NCBI GenBank assembly: GCA_025928535.1
Contig: JAICJJ010000255.1
Span: forward strand, 1 to 5,163
DNA from: Thermomicrobiales bacterium
Lineage (GTDB): Bacteria > Chloroflexota > Chloroflexia > Thermomicrobiales > UBA6265
Length of the DNA: 5,163 nucleotides
Direction of reading: 5' to 3'
Below are positions 4,682 to 5,163 of the stretch, in pieces (within the stretch, counting starts at the first letter, position 1; the number at the start of each line of letters is the position of its first letter). Below the pieces are notes generated by a model. It saw only the letters and a program-made list of their open reading frames with translations. It ran no database searches and was not told the origin of the DNA. The position numbers were made by a program, and so were the translations under genes.

Positions 4682-5163
4682 ATGCGTCGCATCTTCGCGC
4701 TTGCCATGACCTTTGCCCTGACCATCGTCGTCATCGTCTCGACGCGGCCGGCCGGCTTGCTGGCCGCGCCCGATTCCCCGCCCGCCCCGATCGCGACCCA
4801 GGACCTCAGCCTGGCGCAAGCCCAGGCGGTCGTCGCCGCGGCGCGCGACGCCGCCGACGAGCAGGGCACGCGGATGGACGTCGCCGTCGTCGATTCCGGC
4901 GGCAATCTCAAGGCATTCGCTCGCATGGACGGAGCCTGGCTGGGCAGCATCGACATCGCCACGACCAAGGCGCGGACCGCGCGCTACTTCGACTTGCCGA
5001 CCGAAGAACTCGGCAAGTTGTCGCAGCCGGGCGGACCGCTCTACGGAATCGAAGTCTCCAACGGCGGCCTCATCACCTTCCCGGGCGGCTTGCCGCTGCA
5101 CGCGGCCGACGGCACGGTGATCGGAGCGGTCGGCGTTTCCGGCTCGACGGTCGAAAACGATCA
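4682..5163 (+). CDS. exported GlcG/HbpS-family heme-binding-type protein (3' end outside window)
   Basis: The 160 complete codons visible belong to the GlcG/HbpS (DUF336, Haem_degrading) family. Typical segments are [16 protein letters not shown] (47-62), [20 protein letters not shown] (65-84), [14 protein letters not shown] (90-103), [20 protein letters not shown] (119-138) and [16 protein letters not shown] at the right edge. HbpS of Streptomyces is a secreted heme binder that signals redox stress to a sensor kinase; GlcG sits in glycolate operons. Many members are unassigned, so heme binding here is inferred. Residues 1-29 have two arginines, a hydrophobic core (4-19) and a weak cleavage region near Ala28-Ala29, so it is exported or membrane-anchored, as in HbpS rather than cytoplasmic GlcG. 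The ATG at 4682 has AAAGGAG (4669-4675) 6 bases upstream. No stop occurs before the edge; by family length only a short C-terminal piece should be missing. Last visible gene of the exported-protein cluster. Confidence 0.9.
   Translation, partial: MRRIFALAMTFALTIVVIVSTRPAGLLAAPDSPPAPIATQDLSLAQAQAVVAAARDAADEQGTRMDVAVVDSGGNLKAFARMDGAWLGSIDIATTKARTARYFDLPTEELGKLSQPGGPLYGIEVSNGGLITFPGGLPLHAADGTVIGAVGVSGSTVEND

Noticed and set aside
4568..5101. Minus-strand open frame of 177 codons at the right end
   Set aside because: It lies opposite the GlcG/HbpS-family gene, whose protein family is clear; the antisense product is Arg/Gly/Asp-rich without family likeness.

Overview
The window is very GC-rich bacterial chromosomal DNA. 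It carries one long minus-strand regulator gene, a divergent run of four plus-strand genes for membrane or exported proteins, and a possible small ORF at the left edge. The lineage is inferred from protein style only: an XRE/STAND/TPR regulator, a Tat-like cysteine-rich protein of the Dickkopf-N-like type with a VDSRRFDAFAAAL N-terminus, and a four-helix protein with an EWWGYG motif. Together these resemble Chloroflexota of the Thermomicrobia type. A GC-rich actinobacterium cannot be excluded without a search.

Layout. At 49-270 (+) lies a possible 73-residue ORF with a good Shine-Dalgarno sequence and no recognised function. It converges on the large gene at 330-2897 (-), an 855-residue regulator with an XRE helix-turn-helix, a STAND/NB-ARC-type ATPase and a TPR array with an exact 40-residue period. 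The gap 2898-3117 separates this gene from the plus-strand cluster. It holds a weak minus-strand -10 candidate, a 7-bp stem hairpin and a 10-bp direct repeat whose copies start 20 bp apart.

The plus-strand cluster contains 3118-3564 (four-helix membrane protein), 3628-3813 (61-residue precursor of a small secreted protein), 3893-4552 (219-residue cysteine-rich exported protein with four six-cysteine, knottin-like modules) and 4682 to beyond the right edge (exported GlcG/HbpS-family heme-binding-type protein, cut by the window). Each has its own strong Shine-Dalgarno sequence. The gaps are 63, 79 and 129 bases, and two of them contain clear GC-rich hairpins without T-tracts.

How they might work together (inference): the cytoplasmic STAND regulator could sense a ligand or partner through its TPR domain and control the divergent envelope/secretion cluster. 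All four cluster products are predicted to sit in or outside the membrane. The most unusual element is the cysteine-rich protein, whose modules have inhibitor-cystine-knot-like cysteine spacing. No mobile element, CRISPR array, tRNA or rRNA was seen.
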